34,480 nucleotides of DNA from a virus: positions 1 to 34,480 of the IMG/VR virus record IMGVR_UViG_3300020189_000039. The stretch is one strand, 5' to 3'. Below are positions 13,987 through 22,205 of the stretch, in pieces. The notes beneath the pieces are model-generated. The model saw nothing but the letters and a program-made list of their open reading frames with translations, was not told the origin of the DNA and searched no databases. Numbering within the stretch: position 1 is the first letter of the stretch; the number at the start of each line of letters is the position of its first letter. The position numbers were made by a program, and so were the translations under genes.

Positions 13987-14989
13987 CGATATCAACGCCG
14001 AAGACGAAATTATCGAGCTTCGAAAAGCTCTGAAAAGAGCGCAGCAAGCCGAGTACAAGGCAAAGCGAAAGAGCGAAGAGATCGTCGAGGCCGTGTACAG
14101 AGCCGCGAAGGACTCTGCAACTGCTGTAGGCCGCGGGTCTAAGTACGCTGTAAGCGCGCCACCAAAGGATAGTAGAAAGTCTCGAGCAGAGGTTGCACTT
14201 GTGCACGCGACAGACTGGCAAAACGGTAAGAAGACAGTGAGCTACGGAATGGCGACGTGCGCTCAAAGAATGGAGCAGTTCGCAGAAAAGGTCCTCGAGC
14301 TCACGACTCTACAAAGAACTCATCACCCAGTGAAGGAATGTGTTCTTATGTTTGGCGGCGACATGGTCGAAGGCATCACGATCTTCCCGGGCCAGGCCTG
14401 GGAGGTTGAAGCGCATCTTTTTGAGCAACTCTTCGAAACAGTTGCAATTGAAGAATCATTAGTAAGAACTTTAGCGGGTTTCTTTGAGAAGGTTCACGTT
14501 GTCTGCGAATACGGAAACCACGGGCGTCTAGGCCGCCGCGGCGAGCTGCCGGCCGGCGACAATATTGACGCTATGACGTATCGGATCGCCCAAGACAGAA
14601 CTAAGGATCTGAAAAATGTGACATGGCAGATGTCTGGTGACTGGTTTCAGATCGTCGAGATTGGTAACTATCGCGCGCTTCTAGTGCATGGCGACGAGAT
14701 CAAATCATTCGGTGGCAATACACCAGCCTTCGGTATTCTGAGAAAGGCCAACGCGTGGGCAACTGGCGTCATCGACGAATTCCAAGATGTCTACATGGGC
14801 CACTGGCATACTCCAATGTCGTTGACAATGTCAAATGGTGGACGGGTATTCGTGTCAGGTTCACCAGAATCTCACAACGAGTACGCCAGAGAATTTGTCG
14901 CAGCAGTTGGAAAGCCGTCTCAGCGGCTTCATTTTGTTGACCCAGACAAGGCTAGGGTTACCGCAGAATACGTTGTGTGGCTTGATTGA
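13973..14989 (+). CDS. Calcineurin-like metallophosphoesterase with N-terminal coiled coil
   Basis: Expected to hydrolyse phosphodiesters, in a nuclease or nucleotide role, using two metals. Residues 8-45 look like a charged coiled coil. The metal motifs follow in order: HATDWQNGK (Asp81), FGGDMVEG (Asp130), CEYGNHGR (Asn182, His183), LLVHGDEI (His239) and YMGHWHTP (His277, His279). The first motif reads D-x-Q where the common form is D-x-H, so Gln83 replaces a metal ligand; a few phage relatives appear to do the same, as far as I recall. The gene starts inside the small HTH gene. An Mre11/SbcD-like role in DNA processing is possible but not shown. Confidence 0.85.
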   Translation: MSLSDDINAEDEIIELRKALKRAQQAEYKAKRKSEEIVEAVYRAAKDSATAVGRGSKYAVSAPPKDSRKSRAEVALVHATDWQNGKKTVSYGMATCAQRMEQFAEKVLELTTLQRTHHPVKECVLMFGGDMVEGITIFPGQAWEVEAHLFEQLFETVAIEESLVRTLAGFFEKVHVVCEYGNHGRLGRRGELPAGDNIDAMTYRIAQDRTKDLKNVTWQMSGDWFQIVEIGNYRALLVHGDEIKSFGGNTPAFGILRKANAWATGVIDEFQDVYMGHWHTPMSLTMSNGGRVFVSGSPESHNEYAREFVAAVGKPSQRLHFVDPDKARVTAEYVVWLD

Positions 14990-15063
14990 TAAGCAGTTTT
15001 TCTTTCTCGCAGCTTGACGCCTTTGATAGGATATCTAAGGACACCTAGACCTGGAGAAACGAT

Positions 15064-15807
15064 GTGGCCTGGCCAGCAGACGTACTTACTAGAACTGTCA
15101 CAGGCACGTATCTAACTGGTGTCGGGTCTGCGGCACGCGGGCGCGTGACATTCACGCCGACGACACGAGTTGTCGATATTGAAGATTCTATAGTTATAGA
15201 AGACTCTCTAACTGCCGTACTAAACTCAAATGGCTCCTTTAGCATAGATCTTCCGACCACAGACAATGATGCATTAGTACCTAGCAACTGGACTTACGAA
15301 GTTCAGGTTCGTCTTTTTGGTGTAAAGCCAAGAAAATTCTATGCGTATCTGCCATATGGCGACGGATCTTCTGTTGATCTAAACACAGATATAAGTGGCG
15401 ACGAAGGTTACACTCCAGGTGGATCAAGTTCTACTTCAGGTCTTAGAGGCCCGGTGGGGCCAAGAGGCCCAGGGATAGTCACGGGCTCTGGCGCTCCATC
15501 AAATCTTGTAGGTTTCGACGACGATATCTACATTGACACAACTACGGGAGATCTGTACGGCCCTAAGGCGGACGGATCTTGGCCCCCTACGCCGCTGTAC
15601 AGTCCCGGGGATACGAGAAGGCACATTCATTCGCAGATATCTCCATCTTCTACTTGGACAATTACACACGATCTTAGCGGCTACCCTGCTGTAAGTGTAG
15701 TGGACACTGCCGGCACACTCGTTTATGGCGAAATAAGTTATAGTAGTACTACAGAAGTGGTCGTTTCTTTTAGCGCACCATTTGCCGGTTACGCGTACCT
15801 CACATAG
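15064..15807 (+). CDS. Minor tail/fibre protein with collagen-like triplets
   Basis: The N-terminal part (about 1-110) looks like a beta-rich attachment domain (VTGTYLTGVGSAARGRVTF). A linker contains four collagen-like triplets, GLR-GPV-GPR-GPG, at residues 126-137. A module with YIDTTTGDLYGPKADGSW follows. The C-terminus (about 185-247) has the pattern STWTITHDLSGYP, then GEISYSSTTEVVVSFSAPFAGYAYL, seen in tail-tip and receptor-binding proteins. The start is a GTG at 15064, following GGAGAAAC; the ATG two bases earlier opens only a short frame. It begins the fibre locus and may link the fibres to the baseplate. Confidence 0.75.
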   Translation: MAWPADVLTRTVTGTYLTGVGSAARGRVTFTPTTRVVDIEDSIVIEDSLTAVLNSNGSFSIDLPTTDNDALVPSNWTYEVQVRLFGVKPRKFYAYLPYGDGSSVDLNTDISGDEGYTPGGSSSTSGLRGPVGPRGPGIVTGSGAPSNLVGFDDDIYIDTTTGDLYGPKADGSWPPTPLYSPGDTRRHIHSQISPSSTWTITHDLSGYPAVSVVDTAGTLVYGEISYSSTTEVVVSFSAPFAGYAYLT

Positions 15808-15823
15808 CCAATAGGAGCCTGGA

Positions 15824-17365
15824 ATGGCTAATCAATTCCTTACAAGTATTGACCTCAATCAGAATCAGATTATTGATGGTCGTTTTGAGGTTCTTGCTTC
15901 TGCGCCAGGCGCTGGTGTATCCTACGAGGGTAGAATCTACTACGATTCCACGCTAGACGCCCTTCGAGTCTACGCAGACGGCGCCTGGGTGTCGTTGATT
16001 CATAACGTATCTTCCACTACAACGCAGCTCAATGCTTCGACAAGTGGAAATACAATAGATCTCAGCCTAGACGCTTCTTCTTCAAATATTGCCGACTACT
16101 TAGTACTTCGCGACGGGTCAGGTAACTTTGCCGCCGGAACAATCACCGCGACGTTCAGCGGCAACCTCACTGGAAATGTCACCGGTCAAGTATCGGATAT
16201 CAGCAATCACGATACCGGCGATCTTACTGAAGGATCCAATCTTTACTTTACAGACGCTAGAGTAATTGCCGCAATTGCAGCAAACACTGGCGATCTTGAC
16301 GTCAACAATCAGAAAATAACAAATCTTGCAACACCGACAAACGCGTCGGATGCTGCAACAAAAGGATACGTTGACGGTGTAAGCCAGGGGCTAGACGTTA
16401 AGCAGTCTGTACGTGTAGCTACAACCGGCGCTCTTAGCATCACAACAGATCTCGAGGCTGGAGATTCTGTCGACAACATTACTCTTGTCGCTGGCGACAG
16501 AGTTCTTGTTAAGAACCAGGCATCAGGCGCAGAAAACGGTATCTACGTTGTTCAGGCCTCAGGCGCTGCCGTCCGCGCAGATGACGCGAACTCAAACGAT
16601 GACGTAACCGCTGGGATGTTCACCTTCGTTGAAGAAGGCGATACGTACGCTGACACCGGCTGGGTTCTTACAACTAACGAGACAATCACTCTTGGGACTA
16701 CCGCTCTTGCGTTTGCTCAATTCTCAGGAGCTGGCACATACACTGCTGGTCCTGGTCTTGATCTTACGGGCGGCGACTTCAGTGTCAACGTTGATGACTC
16801 GACTATCGAGATTGTCACTGACACGCTTCAAGTCAAGGCAGCCGGCATTGACGAGAGTCATCTCAACGCTTCAGTCGCCGGCGACGGTCTAACTGGCGGC
16901 GGCGGCTCGGCTCTTGCTGTTGGTGGAACGGCGAACAGAATCACTGTCACAGCTGATGCCGTAGACATTGCATCTACGTATGTTGGACAGTCGAGCATTA
17001 CGACACTCGGAACTATTGCGACCGGTACCTGGGAGGCCACAGACGTTGCCGTTGCTCACGGCGGTACCGGAGCAAGTACTGCCGCAGATGCTCGCGACAA
17101 TTTAGCTGACACCTCGACGAGCGGGCTAACAACAAGTACTCCAACTCTTGCCAGAATTTCTGCGCAGACAATTGGAGACGGTTCAAACGTTTCGTACACA
17201 GTCCAGCACAACTTCGGAACAAAAGACGTCGTAGTGCAAGTGTACGAGATTGCAAATGACCAAACAGTCTTTGCCGACGTTGATAGAAACTCAATCAACG
17301 ACGTTGTTATTACATTTGCTTCAGCACCGGCTACTAACACGTACCGCGTAGTTGTAACTGGCTAA
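15824..17365 (+). CDS. Tail fibre protein (513 aa)
   Basis: The start MANQFLTSIDLNQNQIIDGRFEVLAS is typical of phage fibre N-termini. A short display module (YYDSTLDALRVYADGAWVSL) comes next. The TFSGNLTGNVTGQVSDISNHDTGDL stretch and the YFTDARVIAAIA segment are common in phage fibre repeats. NLATPTNASDAATKGYVD marks a shaft-type repeat, and the C-terminus (about 445-513) ends in TVQHNFGTKDVVVQVYEI...YRVVVTG, a likely tip domain. Acidic, Thr/Gly/Asp-rich composition fits a trimeric beta-helical fibre. The VSDISNHD(T/L)GDL motif recurs in the next gene. The ATG follows AGGAGCC-type ribosome bases. Confidence 0.85.
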   Translation: MANQFLTSIDLNQNQIIDGRFEVLASAPGAGVSYEGRIYYDSTLDALRVYADGAWVSLIHNVSSTTTQLNASTSGNTIDLSLDASSSNIADYLVLRDGSGNFAAGTITATFSGNLTGNVTGQVSDISNHDTGDLTEGSNLYFTDARVIAAIAANTGDLDVNNQKITNLATPTNASDAATKGYVDGVSQGLDVKQSVRVATTGALSITTDLEAGDSVDNITLVAGDRVLVKNQASGAENGIYVVQASGAAVRADDANSNDDVTAGMFTFVEEGDTYADTGWVLTTNETITLGTTALAFAQFSGAGTYTAGPGLDLTGGDFSVNVDDSTIEIVTDTLQVKAAGIDESHLNASVAGDGLTGGGGSALAVGGTANRITVTADAVDIASTYVGQSSITTLGTIATGTWEATDVAVAHGGTGASTAADARDNLADTSTSGLTTSTPTLARISAQTIGDGSNVSYTVQHNFGTKDVVVQVYEIANDQTVFADVDRNSINDVVITFASAPATNTYRVVVTG

Positions 17366-17369
17366 CATA

Positions 17370-17393
17370 TAAGGGTCGAGGCCCTTACGGAGG
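17370..17393 (+). promoter_or_regulatory. Stem-loop directly before a ribosome binding site
   Basis: A perfect 6-6-6 inverted repeat (TAAGGG, TCGAGG, CCCTTA; 17370-17387) is followed at once by the GGAGG (17389-17393) that serves the GTG at 17403. No T-run follows, so it is not a classical terminator. It may protect the message or expose the ribosome site. Confidence 0.5.
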
Positions 17394-17402
17394 AACTGAG
17401 TC

Positions 17403-20400
17403 GTGGCTCAGAAATTTACCACCCCTATCACGATACGTGATTTATCTTCAGCGTCCTCCGACTCAATAGCGGTATCTCTTAGTGGCGACACAAACGATCG
17501 TTTTAAGATCGAAGCCGGTGGTAGAATTGTCTGGGGCACTGGATCTTCTGCCGGAGATGTAAACCTCTACAGAGACGCATCAAACGCTCTAAAGACTGAC
17601 GACACGTTCGAAGCTGCGGCTGGCGTAATTACTCTTACTACAGCCGGAACTCCAACAGCGACAATTGCAGATGGCGCACTTGCTGTTGACACGACAAACG
17701 ACATCCTGTACTTTAGATCTGGCAGCTCGTGGGTTCAGGTGTCAGGAACTGGCACAGACCACGGAACATTAGCAGGTCTTGGCGACGACGATCACACAAT
17801 TTATTTGCTGGCTGACGGCACAAGGACAGCCACAGAATTAACAATTTCTGGCGATCTTACAGTAGACACTGACACTCTCTACGTAGACAGCGCGAACAAC
17901 CGTGTCGGTATTGGAACAACAACACCAACAGTCGCATTAGACGTAACTGGCAATGCGTTTATCTCACAAGACGCAGAAGTTGACGGTATACTAACTGCGA
18001 ATCACATCCATGGCAATATCGCCGGCTCAGTCTATATACACGTCAAGAATACGTCGGGTTCGACTATAGCTGCTGGAACACCTGTCTATGCTACAGGTTC
18101 TGTTGGTGCATCCGGAGCAACTGAGGTTTCACCTTCGGATGCTTCAACGTCTTCAACAATGCCAGCACTTGGCATCACACAAGTAGCCCTTGCAAACAAC
18201 GCTGAAGGACATGCTACTGTTCTGGGTGTAGTTGGAGGCCTGAACACCAGCGCATACGCGGTGAATACCACACTGTACGTAGCGCCAGGCGGCGGACTAA
18301 CATCCACACGTCCAACGTCTTCTTCCGATCTGGTTCAGGCGATTGCAAGAGTAGTCAGAACAGATTCTTCAACGGGTGAGCTACTTGTTCTTGGTGCAGG
18401 TAGAACAAACGACATCCCGAACGATATCACTTTGGGTACGGACACAATCGGCGACTATGTTGAGTCTCTTGTAGCCGGCACTGGAATAACTCTCAGCAAC
18501 AACAGCGGCGAAGGCGCAACTCCAACCATAGAAATAGGTCAAGCCGTCGGCACGACTGATAGTGTCACATTTAGCGACGTCACTGTTAGCGGCAACCTTA
18601 CTGTCAGCGGCAGCACCACGACAGTAGACACCGCTACTCTTTCTGTAGAAGATCCACTGATTATCTTAGCGAGCGGAAACAACACCGCTGACGTTGTAGA
18701 CATCGGTTTTTATGGTCTCTACGACACAAGCGGATCACAAGATCTCTACGCCGGTCTTTTCCGAGACGCAACCGACGGAAAGTTCAAACTATTTAAAGAT
18801 TCACAGAGCGCGCCGACGAGTACAGTCGACACTGGAGCTTCCGGCTACTCCGTGGCAGATCTTGTAGCGAATGTTGAAGGAAATCTTACAGGAACCGCAG
18901 ACTCTGCGAACACTCTTTCCACATCAAGAACTATCAGTCTATCTGGCGATGTCGTCGGGTCGGTGTCATTTGACGGTTCGGCAAACGTTTCAATATCAAC
19001 AACTATTCAGGCAGACTCCGTAGCCTTAGGTACTGACACCACAGGCGATTACGTGGAGTCGCTGGTTGCCGGGACCGGAGTGTCGCTACTCAACAACACT
19101 GGAGAGGGCGCGACACCAACGATCTACATCGGTCAGGATGTTGGGACGGGTGCGAGTGTCACCTTCGGACATGTTTCCGCAGATCTAACTGGAAGCATCA
19201 CTGGTGATGTTTACGCAAGCAACGGAACATCCAAAGTTTTAGACAACGGAACCAACGGCACTGACGCAACGTTTATCGGTGCAGTAACCGGAACTGTATC
19301 GGACATTTCTAACCACGACCTCGGCGATCTCGGCGACGTTAACTTCACAATCGTCACCCCAGCACAAGGCGATGTCGTTTATTACGACGGCGCAGAATGG
19401 GTCAACTTCCCGTTGTCCATCGGGGATGTTGGTGGCGTCAACTTCACAACCAGTCCGACAACCGGCGACTTCCTAAAGTTCAATGGAACAGATTGGGTCC
19501 CGGACGCGATCGATCTCGGTACCGACACCACCGGTGACTACGTAGAAAGCCTTGTCGCGGGCACGGGTGTCACTCTTTCAAATAACACTGGCGAAGGTGC
19601 GACGCCAACTGTGGCAATTGGGCAGGCTGTTGCAGCTTCGGACGACGTCACGTTCAACACAGTCACTGGCACAAATGGGGTAGTCACTCTCACTACAGCA
19701 GGCACTCCAACCGCGACAATTGCTGACGGCGCGATCGCAGTTGACACTACAAACGATCTTCTATACTTTAGATCTGGGTCGACCTGGCAGCAAGTTACCG
19801 GCGGCGGTGGCGCTTCTGTAACTGTCTCAGACGGAGCGCCATCGTCACCGTCTTCAGGCGATCTGTGGTACGAGTCCGACACCGGCTCCATGTTCGTCTA
19901 CTACGACGACGGTGACACTCAGCAGTGGGTTGAGGTCGGTGGCTCAAGTGTTGTAGCGATGACAGTTTCAGACACTCCACCGTCTACGCCAAGCAATGGC
20001 GACATGTGGTTTGAGTCTGACACCGGAAAAACGTATGTTTACTACACTGACGGAACGTCAAGTCAATGGGTCGAGGTTGGCGCCGCCGCGAGCGCGGCAG
20101 CGTACGTAGAAGTCTCAGACACAGCACCCTCTGCTCCTGATAACGGCACGCTGTGGTACGACTCCACTACTAGCGCTCTTCTCGTCTACTACAACGACGG
20201 AAGTTCAGCGCAATGGATCGAGGTCATTGGCGACAGCGTTGTTGCGATGACAACATCTGATACGGCGCCTAGCAGCCCCACGAACGGCGATCTTTGGTTT
20301 GAATCAGACACCGGCAGAACGTATCTCTACTACGACGACGGAACGTCGGGTCAGTGGGTCGAGGTTGGCGCCGCGGGTGGAGTTGCGTCGACCGTAGCAA

Positions 20401-20699
20401 CATCGCAGCCAGCGACCGCGAATACTGGCGACATTTGGTACGACTCAGACGATGCCGAATTGTTTATCTACAACGGATCAACGTGGGTGTCTGCTGGAGG
20501 CGGCGCGTCGGTTACCGTTAGCGACACTGACCCGGCTGGACCGTCCGAAGGCGACATGTGGTTTGAGTCTGACACGGGTCGTCTTCTAGTGTATTATGAT
20601 AGCTCTTGGGTCGAGGTTGGCGGCACTGGAAGCGTCAATCCAACGATTACCAGTAGCAGCACAGATGCTGCGATTCTTTTGATGGAGATTGGACCGTAA
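17403..20699 (+). CDS. Large repetitive tail fibre protein (1098 aa)
   Basis: The longest fibre in the window. The first part resembles the 513-residue fibre. A 40-residue repeat beginning LGTDT-x-GDYVESLVAGTG occurs three times (residues 344-383, 542-581, 705-744). The module containing TTAGTPTATIADGA...YFRSGS occurs twice, near 78 and 760. From residue 808 to about 1074, six copies of a display module follow (consensus SDTAPSSPTNGDLWFESDTG, then YYDDGTS-x-QWVEVG). The C-terminus is short (TSSSTDAAILLMEIGP). The GTG at 17403 has GGAGG upstream. The stop overlaps the next ATG (TAATG). It is likely a long trimeric shaft with many stacked beta modules. Confidence 0.85.
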   Translation: MAQKFTTPITIRDLSSASSDSIAVSLSGDTNDRFKIEAGGRIVWGTGSSAGDVNLYRDASNALKTDDTFEAAAGVITLTTAGTPTATIADGALAVDTTNDILYFRSGSSWVQVSGTGTDHGTLAGLGDDDHTIYLLADGTRTATELTISGDLTVDTDTLYVDSANNRVGIGTTTPTVALDVTGNAFISQDAEVDGILTANHIHGNIAGSVYIHVKNTSGSTIAAGTPVYATGSVGASGATEVSPSDASTSSTMPALGITQVALANNAEGHATVLGVVGGLNTSAYAVNTTLYVAPGGGLTSTRPTSSSDLVQAIARVVRTDSSTGELLVLGAGRTNDIPNDITLGTDTIGDYVESLVAGTGITLSNNSGEGATPTIEIGQAVGTTDSVTFSDVTVSGNLTVSGSTTTVDTATLSVEDPLIILASGNNTADVVDIGFYGLYDTSGSQDLYAGLFRDATDGKFKLFKDSQSAPTSTVDTGASGYSVADLVANVEGNLTGTADSANTLSTSRTISLSGDVVGSVSFDGSANVSISTTIQADSVALGTDTTGDYVESLVAGTGVSLLNNTGEGATPTIYIGQDVGTGASVTFGHVSADLTGSITGDVYASNGTSKVLDNGTNGTDATFIGAVTGTVSDISNHDLGDLGDVNFTIVTPAQGDVVYYDGAEWVNFPLSIGDVGGVNFTTSPTTGDFLKFNGTDWVPDAIDLGTDTTGDYVESLVAGTGVTLSNNTGEGATPTVAIGQAVAASDDVTFNTVTGTNGVVTLTTAGTPTATIADGAIAVDTTNDLLYFRSGSTWQQVTGGGGASVTVSDGAPSSPSSGDLWYESDTGSMFVYYDDGDTQQWVEVGGSSVVAMTVSDTPPSTPSNGDMWFESDTGKTYVYYTDGTSSQWVEVGAAASAAAYVEVSDTAPSAPDNGTLWYDSTTSALLVYYNDGSSAQWIEVIGDSVVAMTTSDTAPSSPTNGDLWFESDTGRTYLYYDDGTSGQWVEVGAAGGVASTVATSQPATANTGDIWYDSDDAELFIYNGSTWVSAGGGASVTVSDTDPAGPSEGDMWFESDTGRLLVYYDSSWVEVGGTGSVNPTITSSSTDAAILLMEIGP
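18432..19634 (+). repeat. Three protein repeats with strong synonymous divergence
   Basis: Copies at 18432-18551, 19026-19145 and 19515-19634 encode nearly the same 40 residues (LGTDT-x-GDYVESLVAGTG..., ending IGQ), yet their DNA differs at many third positions. Confidence 0.85.
19824..20623 (+). repeat. Six tandem display modules inside the large fibre gene
   Basis: Each module reads roughly VSDTAPSSP-x-NGDLW(F/Y)ESDTG, followed by YYDDGTSQWVEVG and a short Gly/Ala linker. The fifth copy is shorter and more divergent (YDSDDAELFIYNGSTW). The same module appears singly in the genes at 21031, 30506 and 32573. Confidence 0.85.
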
Positions 20700-21031
20700 T
20701 GGCAGTAGGAGATCGCACCGAAGGTAGACTTATTGGTCCGTCAGCAGTAGGAACTTCTGACACCACTCTTGGTACTGTCCCAGCAAGTCGCCTTTGGGTA
20801 GTTAAGCAAATCATGATCACGAACACAAATGGTGTTGACGCGTGGGTGACGATCGCTATTGGCTCCACTGGTACAGCGAGTAACGCGATTTTCTATCAAC
20901 TACCTGTTGCTGCTAACGATACTGTTATTTTCGACACTGCTTTAGTAATCACTGCCGCGGAAACTTTACGAGCTGTTGCTGATCGCACTGGTGTGAATAT
21001 CACTGGTGTTGGCTGGGTGAAGGAAGTCTGA
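20699..21031 (+). CDS. Small structural protein, first of a three-member family (110 aa)
   Basis: The 110-residue product has a core of alternating beta strands (TVPASRLWVVKQIMITNTNGVDAW, then AANDTVIFDTALVITAAETLRAVAD). The proteins at 27788 and 31158 show the same plan: an early V(S/V)SSI-like strand, a NEHY/AIFYQ segment, then an A-x-DTV strand and a hydrophobic end. This looks like a small fibre-associated or capping protein found near phage tail genes; the exact role is unknown. The ATG overlaps the previous stop (TAATG), and its own stop overlaps the next start (TGATG). Confidence 0.75.
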   Translation: MAVGDRTEGRLIGPSAVGTSDTTLGTVPASRLWVVKQIMITNTNGVDAWVTIAIGSTGTASNAIFYQLPVAANDTVIFDTALVITAAETLRAVADRTGVNITGVGWVKEV

Positions 21032-21918
21032 TGGCTATTGACGCTGCTTTGGGGCGTCTTGGGATTAGGCCCGGGGTATGCACTAGTTCAACGCGCCCCG
21101 CGAACCCCTTTGAGGGTCAGGTTATTTACGAGACTGATACGAATAACATTCGTTTCTGGTCTGGTTCTGCGTGGGAAAGCAATAAGGGCGGGATCGTTTC
21201 TTCTTCTGCTCCTACTGGGGCGGCTGCTGGGGATATTTGGTATGACTCTGATGACGGTCGTGCCTATATTTATTATGATGATGGTTCTTCTCAACAGTGG
21301 GTTGAGTTTGGTGCTCCTCCGTCTGGTTCTTCTATCACTCTGGCCTCTTACGCTGATTCAGCGGCCAGAGATGCCGCAATAACTTCTCCGACAGAAGCAG
21401 ATTTGGTCTACCTACAAGACACAAACGCTATTCAGTTCTACGATGGATCGTCTTGGAAAGGTATCAGCAAGATGACAAAAGTTGCAGCATTTACGAGTTC
21501 TGGTACTTGGACGGTGCCTGCTGGTGTGACGTATGCGGTCGCCCATATCCGTGGCGGAGGCGGCGGTACTACAAGCGGGACTACGGCGACGCAAGGTGAC
21601 GGCGGCGACTCGTCGGTGGCGTTCGCCGGTGGCACCGTCACCGCCGAAGGCGGTGGTGGAATCCTCATCGTGGGCCAGAATACCTACTACGGACACGCTG
21701 CCGGACCGCCTAATAGTGGGCAAGGCGCAACAGGCACAGCCGGAGCCAACGCCTACTCATCCGGCGGCAAGGGCGCAGACGGTGCCTACATCGTGGCCGG
21801 TGACACCGTGACACCTGCCGCCAGCATCGCCGTGACTGTGGGTGCTGGTGGCACCGCAGGGACCGTCGGAGCCGCTGGTGGTTCTGGCTACGTGTGGATC
21901 GAATATCAGGAGTCGTGA
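21031..21918 (+). CDS. Glycine-rich tail fibre protein (295 aa)
   Basis: The N-terminus RLGIRPGVCTSSTRPANPFEGQ opens the PGVC-type display module that is also in the genes at 23140, 24288 and 34270. A second display module follows (SSSAPTGAAAGDIWYDSDDG...QQWVEFG). A linker (LYDTNAIQFYDGSSW type, near 120-140) leads to TSSGTWTVPAGVTYAVAHIRGGGGG and a Gly-rich domain to the end (GGTAGTVGAAGGSGYVWIEY). Its C-terminus differs from the six core glycine-rich fibres, lacking their closing module. It is coupled to both neighbours by TGATG overlaps. Confidence 0.8.
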   Translation: MAIDAALGRLGIRPGVCTSSTRPANPFEGQVIYETDTNNIRFWSGSAWESNKGGIVSSSAPTGAAAGDIWYDSDDGRAYIYYDDGSSQQWVEFGAPPSGSSITLASYADSAARDAAITSPTEADLVYLQDTNAIQFYDGSSWKGISKMTKVAAFTSSGTWTVPAGVTYAVAHIRGGGGGTTSGTTATQGDGGDSSVAFAGGTVTAEGGGGILIVGQNTYYGHAAGPPNSGQGATGTAGANAYSSGGKGADGAYIVAGDTVTPAASIAVTVGAGGTAGTVGAAGGSGYVWIEYQES

Positions 21919-22205
21919 TGAGTGAACGTGTCGTAGCCGTGCTAGACGGCAGCGTCGTCGCGAACGTGGTCGTTGTTGGTGCCGACTGGGTGGCCCCTGC
22001 CGATGGGTCGATGGTCGAGTACACGACCGGCTACCCGGCTGCTATCGGCTGGGAGTACGACGGCACAGGGTTCATCCCACCTCAGCCGTACCCGTCGTGG
22101 GTGCTCACCGACTATGTGTGGGAAGCACCTGTCGCTTTGCCTGATGACGGCCAGTCGTATGTTTGGGATGAGACGACGGTTAGTTGGCAGGTGGTGAGTA
22201 ACTAA
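21918..22205 (+). CDS. Small fibre-locus protein, PPQP-SWVL family (95 aa)
   Basis: The open frame reaches back to 21894, but the ATG at 21918 overlaps the previous TGA (TGATG), so I chose it. The second half reads IGWEYDGTGFIPPQPYPSWVLTDYVWEAPVALPDDGQSYVWDETTVSW, clearly related to the 127-residue protein at 30108, which carries a longer middle part. Relatives are common near fibre genes of aquatic phages, by my recollection, with no assigned function. The aromatic and proline content suggests a small virion or assembly protein. The N-terminus MSERVVAVLDGSVVANVVVVG corresponds to MAHYAFLDENNIVTEVIVG there. Confidence 0.75.
   Translation: MSERVVAVLDGSVVANVVVVGADWVAPADGSMVEYTTGYPAAIGWEYDGTGFIPPQPYPSWVLTDYVWEAPVALPDDGQSYVWDETTVSWQVVSN

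Noticed and set aside
15014-15037. Promoter (TTGACG with TATCTA) before the fibre locus
   Set aside because: The spacer is 12 bases, too short; no better -10 at proper distance was found.
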